Origin: Candidatus Rifleibacteriota bacterium
GTDB taxonomy: Bacteria > Muiribacteriota > Ozemobacteria > Ozemobacterales > Ozemobacteraceae
Direction: 5' to 3'
DNA length: 64,000 nt
Assembly: GCA_024710355.1 (NCBI GenBank)
Contig: JANJUX010000026.1
Location: 26,074 to 90,073 of the forward strand
A model generated the notes under the pieces. That model worked only from the letters and a program-made list of their open reading frames with translations, was not told where the DNA came from and ran no database searches. Position 1 is the stretch's first letter, and each line of letters starts with the position of its first letter. Below are positions 16,644 through 25,743 of this stretch, in pieces. Made by a program: the position numbers and the translations under genes.

Positions 16644-19282
16644 ATATTCTACTGGTCGAAGATAGTCTCACTCAGGCGCAGATGCTGCAGAGCTTACTTG
16701 AAAATGACGGTTTCGAGGTCAGGGTTGCTGAAAATGGCCGCGTAGCCATTGAACTCGTCAATTTGCGCAAGCCCGATCTCATTCTTACCGATATTGTCAT
16801 GCCGGAGATGAACGGTTTTGAGTTGTGTCGTGAAATCAAGGGCTGCGAAGAAACCCTCGATATTCCGGTAATTCTTCTTACCTCTCTGACGAACCCCGAG
16901 GATATTATCGAAGGGCTGGCGTGTGGCGCCGACAATTTCATCACCAAGCCTTTTCAGCAGGACTATCTGCTGAACCATATTCAGCATATTCTTGCCAACC
17001 GCCGGCTTTTTGGCTTAGACCGGGTGCGCATCGGGATTGAGGTTCTGTTTGCCGGAAAAAAACGCTTCATAACCGCCAACCAGCAGCAGATGCTTTCCCT
17101 GCTGCTTTCCAGCTATGAGGCCGCCTCGCGCCGCAACAATGAACTGATAGAGGCTCAGGATGAATTGAGAAACCTCAATGACCGTCTTGAAGACCTCGTA
17201 GAGGAGAGAACGGCCGAACTGATGGCTGAAAGAGATTTTGCGGAGGTTATTCTCGACACCGCCCAGGCCATCATTCTGGTTCTCGACAAAAATGGGCGGA
17301 TTGTCAGGTTCAATCCTTATTTTGCCGCGCTTTCCGGCTATAACCTCGATGAAATAAAGGGCAGCGATTTCTTTGAAATATTTTTCAACGGCGATGAGCC
17401 GCTGCGAAAGAAGGAATTTTTGCATCAGGGGCTGATCGGCTCTCCCATAAATGGTTCTGTGCATACCATTACGTCTAAAAATGGTGAAAAAAGGCATATC
17501 GAGTGGTTTGCCAATGCCATACGAAACACTAATGGCGAAAGCGCCGGCCTTCTCGCAATTGGTCAGGATATTACCGAACGACTCAAGGTCGATCATCGAA
17601 TTCTGCATCTAAACCGCGTTCTTCGCGCCATAAGACATATTCATCAACAGATACTCATCGAAAAAGACTCTGGCAGGCTTATCGAAAAGATCTGTCATCT
17701 GCTGGTGGAGCATCGTGGTTACTGGGGAGCCTGGGTATTGCTCGTCGACAGGGCCGGTAAATATTGCGGCGGTGCCCATGCCGGATTCGGCGGTGAGCCT
17801 GTTAATATGCAGGAAAGGTTTGCTGAAAAACTTCTGCCGGCCTGTCTCAACTGTCGCTCTAACAGGTCTGCAGCCAGGCTGGTCGAAATTGAAAATGACG
17901 AAGAAAAATGCTGGCTCAATGGTTTTAAGGGCAAATACGAGTTTCTCTGTAACAATATGGAGCATGAAGGCCGCTTTTTTGGCCGCATCGGAGTTCTGGT
18001 CGAGCGCAATATCGGCGTTGAAAACGAGGAGCGGGAGTTATTGTCTGAAACGGCCGATGACGTCGCTTTTGCGCTGTTTTCCATCGAGCAGGCAAGAGAA
18101 ATGGCGGCCGGAGAAGAGCGCCGGACAATGCTTGAGTCGCAGCTGCACCAGTCGCAGAAAATGGAAGCTATCGGCCAGCTTGCCGGCGGGGTGGCGCATG
18201 ATTTCAACAACATGCTGCAGATAATCAATGCCAACGCCGAGATGGCATTGATGAATCTTGATCCAGCTTCAGACGTTTACAACAATCTCCGGGAGATAGT
18301 TTCTGCCGGCGAACGCTCGGCGAAACTTACACGCCAGCTTCTGGCGTTTGCCCGCAAACAGAAGATTTCTCCCCAGCTGCTGGATCTCAACGAAACCGTG
18401 TTCAACATTCTGAAACTCCTCAAGAGACTGGTCGGGGAAAATATCGTTCCGACCTTCAAGCCCTGCATAAATAAATGCCTGGTTAATATGGATCCCGCCC
18501 AGATCGACCAGATTCTTGCCAATCTTGTTGTAAACGCCCGCGATGCCATTGACGGTATTGGCAACATTTTTGTCGAAGTTGGCATTGTCGAATTTTTGCC
18601 GGAAGATACGCCTTTCTGTGCTGACTGGCGGCCGGGCAGCTATGTGATGCTCAGAGTTGAAGATGATGGCTGTGGCATGAGCCGGGAAACGCTGCCCCAC
18701 ATTTTCGAACCCTTTTTTACAACCAAGGCGAAAGGCAAGGGAACTGGTCTTGGTTTGCCGACCGTTTATGGGATCGTCAGCCAGAACAACGGGTTTATTC
18801 ACGTGGATAGCGAGCCTGGTAAAGGCACAATTTTTTCAATCTATTTGCCTTTGGCAGCAGCTGGTGAAAGCCCCGGCGTTATTGCGAGTCCCGTTGATTT
18901 GCTGCCGCACGGCAACGAGCTGATTCTCGTCGTTGAAGATGAGCCGGCTCTGCTGAGCATCTGCACTAATCATCTCGAAACGCTCGGATACCGTGTGTTA
19001 GGTGCTGATAAGCCTGAAACTGCCATTCAGCTCGCCAGGGAATACGGCGAAAAAATTGTTCTGCTGCTGACCGACGTGCTGATGCCGCAAATGAACGGAC
19101 GGGAACTTTCGCTGAAAATCAGCAGCATCAGACCTGGCATCAGTGTGGTTTTTATGTCCGGGTACACGGCGGATGCAGAAATTCTGTGTGATGATGCCGG
19201 GAATGGCTGCAATTTCCTGCAGAAGCCTTTTTCCAAGAAGGTCCTGGCCACAAAAATCAGGAGTGTGCTTGACGCCAGATAG
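16619..19282 (+). CDS. REC-PAS-GAF hybrid histidine kinase with C-terminal REC
   Basis: An 887-residue soluble hybrid kinase. In order: REC (Asp58 in TDIVMPEMNG), coiled coil (about 165-205), PAS (205-320), GAF-like sensor (about 330-495), HisKA with His527 in GGVAHDFNN, HATPase with DDGCGMS and GKGTGLGL, and a second REC (about 765-887) with LLTDVLMPQMNG. It starts 25 bp inside cheB, with GGGGGAG before the ATG. Wsp operons end in the GGDEF regulator WspR; here the last gene is a kinase, and its first REC could be the target of the chemosensory kinase. The product has no membrane segment. Confidence 0.9.
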   Translation: MDTRKKSIDILLVEDSLTQAQMLQSLLENDGFEVRVAENGRVAIELVNLRKPDLILTDIVMPEMNGFELCREIKGCEETLDIPVILLTSLTNPEDIIEGLACGADNFITKPFQQDYLLNHIQHILANRRLFGLDRVRIGIEVLFAGKKRFITANQQQMLSLLLSSYEAASRRNNELIEAQDELRNLNDRLEDLVEERTAELMAERDFAEVILDTAQAIILVLDKNGRIVRFNPYFAALSGYNLDEIKGSDFFEIFFNGDEPLRKKEFLHQGLIGSPINGSVHTITSKNGEKRHIEWFANAIRNTNGESAGLLAIGQDITERLKVDHRILHLNRVLRAIRHIHQQILIEKDSGRLIEKICHLLVEHRGYWGAWVLLVDRAGKYCGGAHAGFGGEPVNMQERFAEKLLPACLNCRSNRSAARLVEIENDEEKCWLNGFKGKYEFLCNNMEHEGRFFGRIGVLVERNIGVENEERELLSETADDVAFALFSIEQAREMAAGEERRTMLESQLHQSQKMEAIGQLAGGVAHDFNNMLQIINANAEMALMNLDPASDVYNNLREIVSAGERSAKLTRQLLAFARKQKISPQLLDLNETVFNILKLLKRLVGENIVPTFKPCINKCLVNMDPAQIDQILANLVVNARDAIDGIGNIFVEVGIVEFLPEDTPFCADWRPGSYVMLRVEDDGCGMSRETLPHIFEPFFTTKAKGKGTGLGLPTVYGIVSQNNGFIHVDSEPGKGTIFSIYLPLAAAGESPGVIASPVDLLPHGNELILVVEDEPALLSICTNHLETLGYRVLGADKPETAIQLAREYGEKIVLLLTDVLMPQMNGRELSLKISSIRPGISVVFMSGYTADAEILCDDAGNGCNFLQKPFSKKVLATKIRSVLDAR

Positions 19283-19363
19283 CTGCAGCTTGTGAAACCG
19301 TCTGAAAAAGTCTGTTGAGCCCGGTTCAGAGACAACTTGAACATAAGGCCGCCTCAGGTTAAA

Positions 19364-21742
19364 ATGTGCGGGCATCCTCAGACAGCGATAAAACAGATGG
19401 ATAACAGCGCCGGGATAATTCATCGAATACTCACAGAAAAACTTGATGACGGACAGATCAAGCAGCTCGTCAGCAGTGTAAAAACTGCTGAACACGGCGA
19501 TTATGCCAGAGTTCTGACTGATATTCTCGAGCAGGTCGCTGACCTGCTCAATGTCAGTGAGCGCCTGCTTGATAACCTGTTGCAACTGCTGGTAGAGATA
19601 ACTTCTGATATTGCCGGTGCCGAACGCGGCACGCTTTTTCTCTTCGATGCCGACTCGGGCGAGCTTTTTTCGCGGGTTTTTGTCGGTGAGAATATCGAAG
19701 AAATCAGATTTCCGGCTGATAAGGGTATCGCTGGCGCGGTTTTTGAAACCGGCGAACCGATTATTTCCTCGAACGCCTATGCCAACCCTTTGTTCAATTC
19801 CGAAATTGATAAACAGACGGGTTTTCAGACGAACAACCTGATCTGTGTGCCGGTCAAGATTGCCAGAACCGGCCAGATTATCGGCGTTCTCGAATTGATG
19901 AACATCAGAGAGATGCCTTTGTCGGCGCAGACCATGACAATTCTCGAAAAGGTGACCGATAACTCGGCCCGGGTATTGCATAATGCACATCAGTTCGAGC
20001 AGACGAAACAGGCGCGTGAGAACGAATCGCATCTGCTCGAAATCACCTCGGTCATTTCTTCTGAACTGCAGTTGAAACCGCTGCTCGAAAAGCTCATGGA
20101 AGCAGTGACCATGATTCTCAACTGCGAGCGGGCCACCATCTTTCTGCATGACCCTAAGAGCAACGAGCTCTGGTCGCAGGTTGCGCTCGGCATGCACGAC
20201 CAGGAAATCCGCATTCCGGCAAACCGCGGCATTGCCGGCGAAGTTTTCACGACCGGCCAGACAGTCAATATTCCAGACGCCTATAAAGACCCGAGATTCA
20301 ACCCCGAAGTCGATCGCAGGACCGGCTACCGCACCCGCAATATCCTCTGTATGCCCCTGATCAACAAGTCAGGCACCATAATCGGCGTGACGCAGGTTCT
20401 CAGCAAGAAGGGTGGAGCTTTCAACCGTCTCGACGAGAAAAAGCTGCGAAGCTTCTCGGCTCAGGCCTCGATCGCCATCGAAAACGCCAAACTGTTCAAC
20501 GAAGTTCTCAACGCCAACAACTACAGCGAAAGCATCCTCAGAAGCCTCAGTAACGGCGTTATCAGCGTCAACAACATGCGCCGCATCGAGAAGGCCAACA
20601 CTGTGGCCCTGCGCATTCTCGGCGCCGAAGATCATCAGGTCATCGGAAAATATGCCGACATCTTCTTTACCGGCGACAATCACTGGGTTGTCGACAGTCT
20701 GCGCCGTGTCATTGCCCGCAACGACTGCGACACCTTTTTCGATACCGAGCTTACAAACCTGCAGGGGCGCAAGGCCTCGATAAATATGGCGGTGGTGCCG
20801 CTGCGGGATGTTTATGACCAGCCGATGGGCGGTCTGATGATCATCGAGGATCTTTCAGTCGAAAAGCGCCTGAAAGGCACTCTGGCTCGCTATATGACCA
20901 AGGAAATCGCCGACCAGCTTATGGATGGTGATGCCCAGCTCGGCGGTCAGATCAAGGAACTCAGCATTCTGTTTTCTGATATCCGCAATTTTACGACCAT
21001 TTCTGAGCGCCTTGGCCCCCAGGAAACGGTTGTCATGCTTAATGAATACTTCTCGACCATGGTTGATACTCTTTTCCACCATGGCGGCATTCTCGACAAG
21101 TTCATCGGTGACGCGATGCTCGCCATTTTCGGGGCGCCGTTCAGCACCGGCGAAGACGCTGACCGCGCTGTGACCACGGCTGTTGAGATGATGCGGGCTC
21201 TGAAGCAGTTCAACACGGCCCGGATGCTTAAGAGTCAGGAAACTATCGCGATCGGTATCGGTATCGCGACCGACAATGTTCTGGTCGGCAACATCGGTTC
21301 GATGAAGCGTATGGATTACACGGTCATTGGTGACGGGGTAAATCTGGCTTCAAGGCTCGAGGGCGCAACCAAATTCTATCATTCCGACATTCTCATCAGC
21401 GAAAAAACCTATGAGCAGCTGAAATATCGCTATCAGGTGCGCGAAGTCGATCTGATCAGAGTCAAGGGCAAACTGCAGCCGGTCAAGGTGCTGCAGATTC
21501 TCGATCATCACGATCGCCAGTCTTTCCCGAATATGGATGAGGTCATTGGTTATACTCACCGTGGTATCGATTTTTATCGTCAGCAACGCTGGGAAGAAGC
21601 TGTCGCTGATTTCGAATCAGCCATCAAACTGCACCGTCGCGATGAACTGGCGAGAATGTATGTCAGCCGCTGTCACCATTTCATGAAGAACCCGCCCGGT
21701 GAAACATGGGACGGCGTCTGGACCATGACCAGCAAGTCCTGA
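19364..21742 (+). CDS. GAF-GAF-PAS adenylate cyclase (class III, complete active site)
   Basis: A soluble cyclase of about 792 residues. Two GAF domains (about 65-215 and 225-375) and a PAS (about 385-500) precede a class III catalytic domain. All key residues are present: metal Asps 539 (FSDIRNFT) and 583 (FIGDAM), Lys579 and Asp651 for adenine, Asn660 and Arg664 for the transition state (VNLASR). It should make cAMP as a homodimer. A TPR-like tail ends in NPPGETWDGV. The start is uncertain: the ATG at 19364 has AGG upstream; 19397 (ATG) and 19337 (TTG) are alternatives. It follows the Wsp-like operon by 81 bp without a visible terminator. Confidence 0.9.
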   Translation: MCGHPQTAIKQMDNSAGIIHRILTEKLDDGQIKQLVSSVKTAEHGDYARVLTDILEQVADLLNVSERLLDNLLQLLVEITSDIAGAERGTLFLFDADSGELFSRVFVGENIEEIRFPADKGIAGAVFETGEPIISSNAYANPLFNSEIDKQTGFQTNNLICVPVKIARTGQIIGVLELMNIREMPLSAQTMTILEKVTDNSARVLHNAHQFEQTKQARENESHLLEITSVISSELQLKPLLEKLMEAVTMILNCERATIFLHDPKSNELWSQVALGMHDQEIRIPANRGIAGEVFTTGQTVNIPDAYKDPRFNPEVDRRTGYRTRNILCMPLINKSGTIIGVTQVLSKKGGAFNRLDEKKLRSFSAQASIAIENAKLFNEVLNANNYSESILRSLSNGVISVNNMRRIEKANTVALRILGAEDHQVIGKYADIFFTGDNHWVVDSLRRVIARNDCDTFFDTELTNLQGRKASINMAVVPLRDVYDQPMGGLMIIEDLSVEKRLKGTLARYMTKEIADQLMDGDAQLGGQIKELSILFSDIRNFTTISERLGPQETVVMLNEYFSTMVDTLFHHGGILDKFIGDAMLAIFGAPFSTGEDADRAVTTAVEMMRALKQFNTARMLKSQETIAIGIGIATDNVLVGNIGSMKRMDYTVIGDGVNLASRLEGATKFYHSDILISEKTYEQLKYRYQVREVDLIRVKGKLQPVKVLQILDHHDRQSFPNMDEVIGYTHRGIDFYRQQRWEEAVADFESAIKLHRRDELARMYVSRCHHFMKNPPGETWDGVWTMTSKS

Positions 21743-21783
21743 TTTAATTGTAAACTGCTTCAGATTCTAATATCATATTATCC

Positions 21784-24264
21784 GTGTCTAATAATAACGA
21801 ACAAAAGAATCTGATAGATGATCTGAAGGCCCCAATCAAGTCGTTCAGAATTTTTGCGCTTGAAGAAGTCATCAGAAGCGGTTCTTCGCCAGAGCTGCTG
21901 CAGGTTCTTGAAGATATCAGCCGTTTTGAAGATGATGCCGAATGTTCGATGCTGATCAATCATGCGATCAGCGCCGTAAAAGGCCGGCTTGCCGGTGCCA
22001 GGTCATTGCCGGCCGCGATATTGAGCGGTCAGTCAGAATTCGTCGATGCCTGGCAGAAGGCCGATGACAACGAAAAAATGCGCATTCTGTCCGACCTGCC
22101 GACCCGGCTGCCAAAAGAACTGCGTGAGCTTGGTCCCGACCTGATCGTCAACGAAACCAGCCCGGTCATCATTGCCAGAATCATCAGGGTCTTCTGCCGC
22201 AACTGGCCAGATGAGCGCTTTGACCGCATTGCCGTTTATCTCGACTCGCAGAGCTTAACGCTCAAACTGGCGGCCCTGAGAACCATCGTTCACATGAAAC
22301 CGGAACTCCTCGTCAACGACCTGCCGGCGTTGCTGTCATCAAAAGACCCTCAGATAAAGGCTCTGGCAATCAGGGGTCTGGTTAAAATAGACAAAGAAGA
22401 GGCTTTGAATCATCTGCAGGCTCTGTTGCTCTCTGCCGACCTGTCTGACCGGCTTGCCGGTATTCAGAACTGCCCGTTTCTGCCCTTCGACATGGTCAAG
22501 CCGGTACTGCTCAAATATTTTGCTGCCGAAAACCACCCGGAACTGCTCATCAGAGCCGGCTGGATTCTCGAAATGAACCCTGACGTTCAGGTCCCTTTCA
22601 AACTGTTCGAAATTGCCGAACGTTCGCCGGCCCGCAAAGCTGAGCTGGTTAGAGGTATTCTCAATGAGGCGGTCAAGCTGCTCGAAAAATCAGGCATTCT
22701 TGGCAAGCAGTTTGCCGCCTATACACGCAAACTGCAGACCTGGGTTTCGCGCCGCAATGCTCTGAGATTTGCCCGTCAGGCGGTTGCCCGCCTCGATGCC
22801 GAAAAAATAGACCCTGAACTCGATCAGACATTGCGCAACGGCTTAAAACAGCAGGTCGTTATCGATGCCTTTAAAGAAGCCCTTGAATGGCCGGTTTCTG
22901 AGACTGTTAAGGGGCGACTGCGGGCATATATAAAAAGCGTTGCCGCCGAAGCGGAAACAAGGCCAGAAGCTGCTGTCAAGCCTGCGACTGCCCGGCAAAC
23001 CGAAAAAAAACCTTCAGCTGAAGCCTCTGCCGATGAAGATCAACTGGGCAGAATTTTTGCCGGCAGTGATGAAGCCGGAAAACTCGCAGCTCTGACCACT
23101 CTCGATAAAGATCGGGCGCCCGGAGTACTTGCGATACTGCAAAAGCTTTTTAGCGGCCGTGAAACTTCGAGCGAAATTCGTGTTGCCACTCTGCACAGCC
23201 TGGGGCGCCTGCGTCTGCGCGGGCTTGAAGACGCTGCAATAAAGCTTATTACCAACCCGAACGTCAGTCTCGCAACTGCGGCCGTCGAGTATCTTGGCGA
23301 AGTTGACCCTGACGCGATTTTTCCATATCTCGGGCAATGCCTTAAAGTTGCCGACGTGCGCATGAAATCTGCAGCTCTCGGCATTCTCAAAAACTTTGAT
23401 TTCAACCAGGCCCTGTCTTCGCTCAATGCCATGCTGCGTTCTGCCGACCCCGAGCAGCAGAAAATGGCGATTCAATGCATGGAACAGTTTGACTTCGCCC
23501 TGATTCGCGAGCAGCTGACCGACTATCTCTGCCGTTGTGAAAACGAAAACCTGGCCGAAGCCGGTCTCTGCCATTTTGCTGCCAACCCCGGGCCTGATAA
23601 CGTTTACAGTCTTTATAAAATCGAAAAGGCTCATGCGGGGCGAATTACTGAACAGGCCCGCCAGCTGCGCGAAGCCTGTCGCTCTGGCTCCGGTGAAGAA
23701 CCGCAGGTCTCGTCTCAGTCGGGTGAGCCGGTTGCCGAAGAGGGTGATGAAAGTCTTCAAGAGCGCTGGAAAGCCGAGCAGGAAAAGAAGAAAAGCCGCC
23801 GACCGGCTTATGCTTACAGATCACCGGCCGAAGAAGAAAAACTGACGCCGCGCCAGACTGTTGAAGCCCTCGCAAATACTGTCAGAAGTTTTGCAGCTGC
23901 CCGCAGTTCATGGATAGCACTGGCGATTCTGCTGCTGTTCGCCGGTGCCTTTTACGTTCTTTTTGTGCCGCGCGGTTCTGAAGCCGGCCCCGGCACGGGT
24001 GGGGCCATTGTTGTCGACCAGGTCGTCAGAGAAGGAACCGTTAAGCTGGTAGTGAATGCGGCGGTGGAATTCGAGAGCACGCAGGGCGAAAAATTCGTTC
24101 TGACTCCGGCAAGGGAGGGCTACAGGGTGCCGGTAGTCGGCACAAAGCTGCGGGTGTCGCTGGTTCCGTTTCGTAAGGGGCCCGACAATAGTTATCTTGC
24201 CAGAATCAGGGCTTTGCGCGAAATCGAAAGTTTTTCGTCTCCCGAAACCGGAGGCGAAAAATGA
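21784..24264 (+). CDS. HEAT-repeat protein with C-terminal membrane anchor
   Basis: An 826-residue protein made largely of HEAT-like helical repeats: the first block covers about 10-350 and the second about 415-640. They are separated by a charged Ala/Glu/Lys linker (about 375-415). A single membrane segment (about 709-730, WIALAILLLFAGAFYVLF) follows a basic, polar stretch. The last 80 residues are beta-rich and would lie outside. Most of the protein would face the cytoplasm as a binding scaffold. It starts at GTG with no good ribosome site, 41 bp after the cyclase, and ends with ATGA overlap into the sigma factor gene, so the two are coupled. It may sense or transmit a signal to that sigma factor (inference). 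Confidence 0.75.
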   Translation: MSNNNEQKNLIDDLKAPIKSFRIFALEEVIRSGSSPELLQVLEDISRFEDDAECSMLINHAISAVKGRLAGARSLPAAILSGQSEFVDAWQKADDNEKMRILSDLPTRLPKELRELGPDLIVNETSPVIIARIIRVFCRNWPDERFDRIAVYLDSQSLTLKLAALRTIVHMKPELLVNDLPALLSSKDPQIKALAIRGLVKIDKEEALNHLQALLLSADLSDRLAGIQNCPFLPFDMVKPVLLKYFAAENHPELLIRAGWILEMNPDVQVPFKLFEIAERSPARKAELVRGILNEAVKLLEKSGILGKQFAAYTRKLQTWVSRRNALRFARQAVARLDAEKIDPELDQTLRNGLKQQVVIDAFKEALEWPVSETVKGRLRAYIKSVAAEAETRPEAAVKPATARQTEKKPSAEASADEDQLGRIFAGSDEAGKLAALTTLDKDRAPGVLAILQKLFSGRETSSEIRVATLHSLGRLRLRGLEDAAIKLITNPNVSLATAAVEYLGEVDPDAIFPYLGQCLKVADVRMKSAALGILKNFDFNQALSSLNAMLRSADPEQQKMAIQCMEQFDFALIREQLTDYLCRCENENLAEAGLCHFAANPGPDNVYSLYKIEKAHAGRITEQARQLREACRSGSGEEPQVSSQSGEPVAEEGDESLQERWKAEQEKKKSRRPAYAYRSPAEEEKLTPRQTVEALANTVRSFAAARSSWIALAILLLFAGAFYVLFVPRGSEAGPGTGGAIVVDQVVREGTVKLVVNAAVEFESTQGEKFVLTPAREGYRVPVVGTKLRVSLVPFRKGPDNSYLARIRALREIESFSSPETGGEK

Positions 24265-24830
24265 GCAATGGTGAACGGCCCGATGCTGCCGCCTGTCGTC
24301 AGGCTGAGGATCTTGCGCTTGTTAGAAAGATACGTGCGGGTGACAGCACTGCCATGGGGCGGCTGGTCGACCGTTATTTGCCGCAGCTGCTGGCGTTTTT
24401 CAGGTATCTCAGGGTTCCTGAGGCCAGTCTTGAAGACATGGTTCAGGCAACGTTCGAACGCTTGCTTCTCAAGCTCGATTCATTTGAAGAAGACCGCAAA
24501 TTTTCGGCATGGCTGATGACCGTGGGCCGTAATCTTTATTTCGATGAATGCCGGCGTGAGAATCGCCGCCGCGACTTTCAGCCCGAAAGCATGCATGAGC
24601 ATGTGGCAACTCCCGAAGAAGAAGTGATCGTAAGGCATTCAGCCGGCGAACTGTTGGCCGCCCTTGCTCCGGCCGAGCGTTTTCTGGTTGAAATGCGGGT
24701 TTTTCAGGCCATGCCTTTTGCCGAAATTGCCGAACTGACTGGCGACGTCGAGGCAACTCTGCGCTCACGGTTTTTTCGTATCATGGGCAAATTGCGGCTC
24801 GAGGTAGAAAAAAACAGCTCCCGCGCCTAG
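24261..24830 (+). CDS. ECF-type RNA polymerase sigma factor
   Basis: A 189-residue sigma-70-family ECF factor. Region 2 is at about 38-100 (FRYLRVPEASLEDMVQATFE, then FSAWLMTVGRNLYFDECR) and region 4 at about 125-180 (LAPAERFLVEMRVFQAMPF, then EIAELTGDVEATLRSRFFR). It lacks regions 1 and 3, as expected. Its ATG overlaps the stop of the HEAT-repeat gene by 4 bp. A convergent anti-sigma-like gene lies just beyond a shared terminator, an unusual layout, since ECF and anti-sigma genes are normally in the same operon. Confidence 0.9.
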   Translation: MSNGERPDAAACRQAEDLALVRKIRAGDSTAMGRLVDRYLPQLLAFFRYLRVPEASLEDMVQATFERLLLKLDSFEEDRKFSAWLMTVGRNLYFDECRRENRRRDFQPESMHEHVATPEEEVIVRHSAGELLAALAPAERFLVEMRVFQAMPFAEIAELTGDVEATLRSRFFRIMGKLRLEVEKNSSRA

Positions 24831-24845
24831 GCAGGAGCCATTTTT
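24808..24845. terminator. Bidirectional terminator between sigma and anti-sigma genes
   Basis: A GC-rich hairpin (GCTCC...GGAGC with one internal mismatch) is flanked by seven A's on the left and ATTTTT on the right. It serves the sigma gene (+) and the anti-sigma-like gene (-). The stem overlaps the last codons of the sigma gene. Confidence 0.7.
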
Positions 24846-24866
24846 ATCGTTAAAAAATATGGTTAA

Positions 24867-25715
24867 CTACTCACTGTCGACAGCCGGTATTATTTCGGTT
24901 TCAGAAGAGATACCTGGCTGATACATCTCTGTTTTTTCGCCGGCATTGAGAACCGTTTCTGTGTGATTGTCGCCAGAAACCCTGACCCGTCCAGAGGTTA
25001 CTTCGACGAGCGTGCGCCGCTGGTCGGTGGTAACCGTAAACACGGTGCCGAGAACCGTTATCTGACCATGCGGTGTCGTTGCGACGAATTCGCCTTTGCC
25101 GGCAACTACTTCGGCTTTGATCTGCCCCTGCAGCAGGTGAAACCCGCGTGGGCAGACGTTCAGTCTTGCCGGGCCGGTCACATGCAGGGTCGAGCCGTCA
25201 GGAACATTGATAACTGCACTGTCGCCATTGAAAAGTGAGATCGGGTTGTCAAGCGAAACCTGGGTCGGTGTGCCGGAGTTAAGGGCTATCATAAAGGAGG
25301 TCGGGGCGGTGCTGATAACCGTCTGAGGGGGAGCTGCGGGCCCGGGGTGGGCAGGGTTGAAATTCTGGTATATGAGAGCGATGCCAAGAACTGTGATGCA
25401 GAAAACCGAGGCAAACCTGAAAAGCCAGTTTGCGGCGACAACGGGTGGCCGTGCCGGTTCTGCGGCAGCGTTTCGTCGCTGCTGCAGAACCGGTTCGAGG
25501 CGTTGCATGATTCTGATTTTGAGCTCGGGATATGATTCGCCGGAAAAGGCTGAACCCTGATGCCGCAGGTGCGCGATGGTGCTGAGCATAGCCGCGCATT
25601 CGGGGCATGCTGCCAGGTGCTGCTGCAGAGAGGGATCGCGCAGCAGTTCTGCTTCGTTGCCACTTATGACTTCGAGGCACTTCTGGCACATTGCGCTTTT
25701 TTGCTGGCTGGTCAT
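24867..25715 (-). CDS. Zinc-finger anti-sigma-like protein with FecR domain
   Basis: A 282-residue membrane protein. The N-terminus has a zf-HC2-type anti-sigma zinc site (H33, C37, C40 in HLAACPEC, with C10 and C13 nearby). One membrane segment lies at about 97-118, and a periplasmic FecR-like beta domain at about 150-255 (GSTLHVTGPARL, then TPHGQITVLGTVFTV). It should hold the ECF sigma factor inactive at the membrane and release it on a periplasmic signal. It is convergent with the sigma gene rather than co-transcribed. It probably shares a transcript with the lipoprotein gene 28 bp upstream. Confidence 0.85.
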   Translation of the reverse strand: MTSQQKSAMCQKCLEVISGNEAELLRDPSLQQHLAACPECAAMLSTIAHLRHQGSAFSGESYPELKIRIMQRLEPVLQQRRNAAAEPARPPVVAANWLFRFASVFCITVLGIALIYQNFNPAHPGPAAPPQTVISTAPTSFMIALNSGTPTQVSLDNPISLFNGDSAVINVPDGSTLHVTGPARLNVCPRGFHLLQGQIKAEVVAGKGEFVATTPHGQITVLGTVFTVTTDQRRTLVEVTSGRVRVSGDNHTETVLNAGEKTEMYQPGISSETEIIPAVDSE

Positions 25716-25743
25716 ATTCTCTTTTCCTTGCGGATGGTCGAGA

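Noticed and set aside
16619..19282. GGDEF output domain at the end of the Wsp-like operon
   Set aside because: No GGDEF/GGEEF motif is present; the C-terminus is a REC domain.
18998..20197. A ~400-codon minus-strand frame over the kinase/cyclase boundary
   Set aside because: It runs antisense to well-supported REC and GAF domains, with no start signals or family match.
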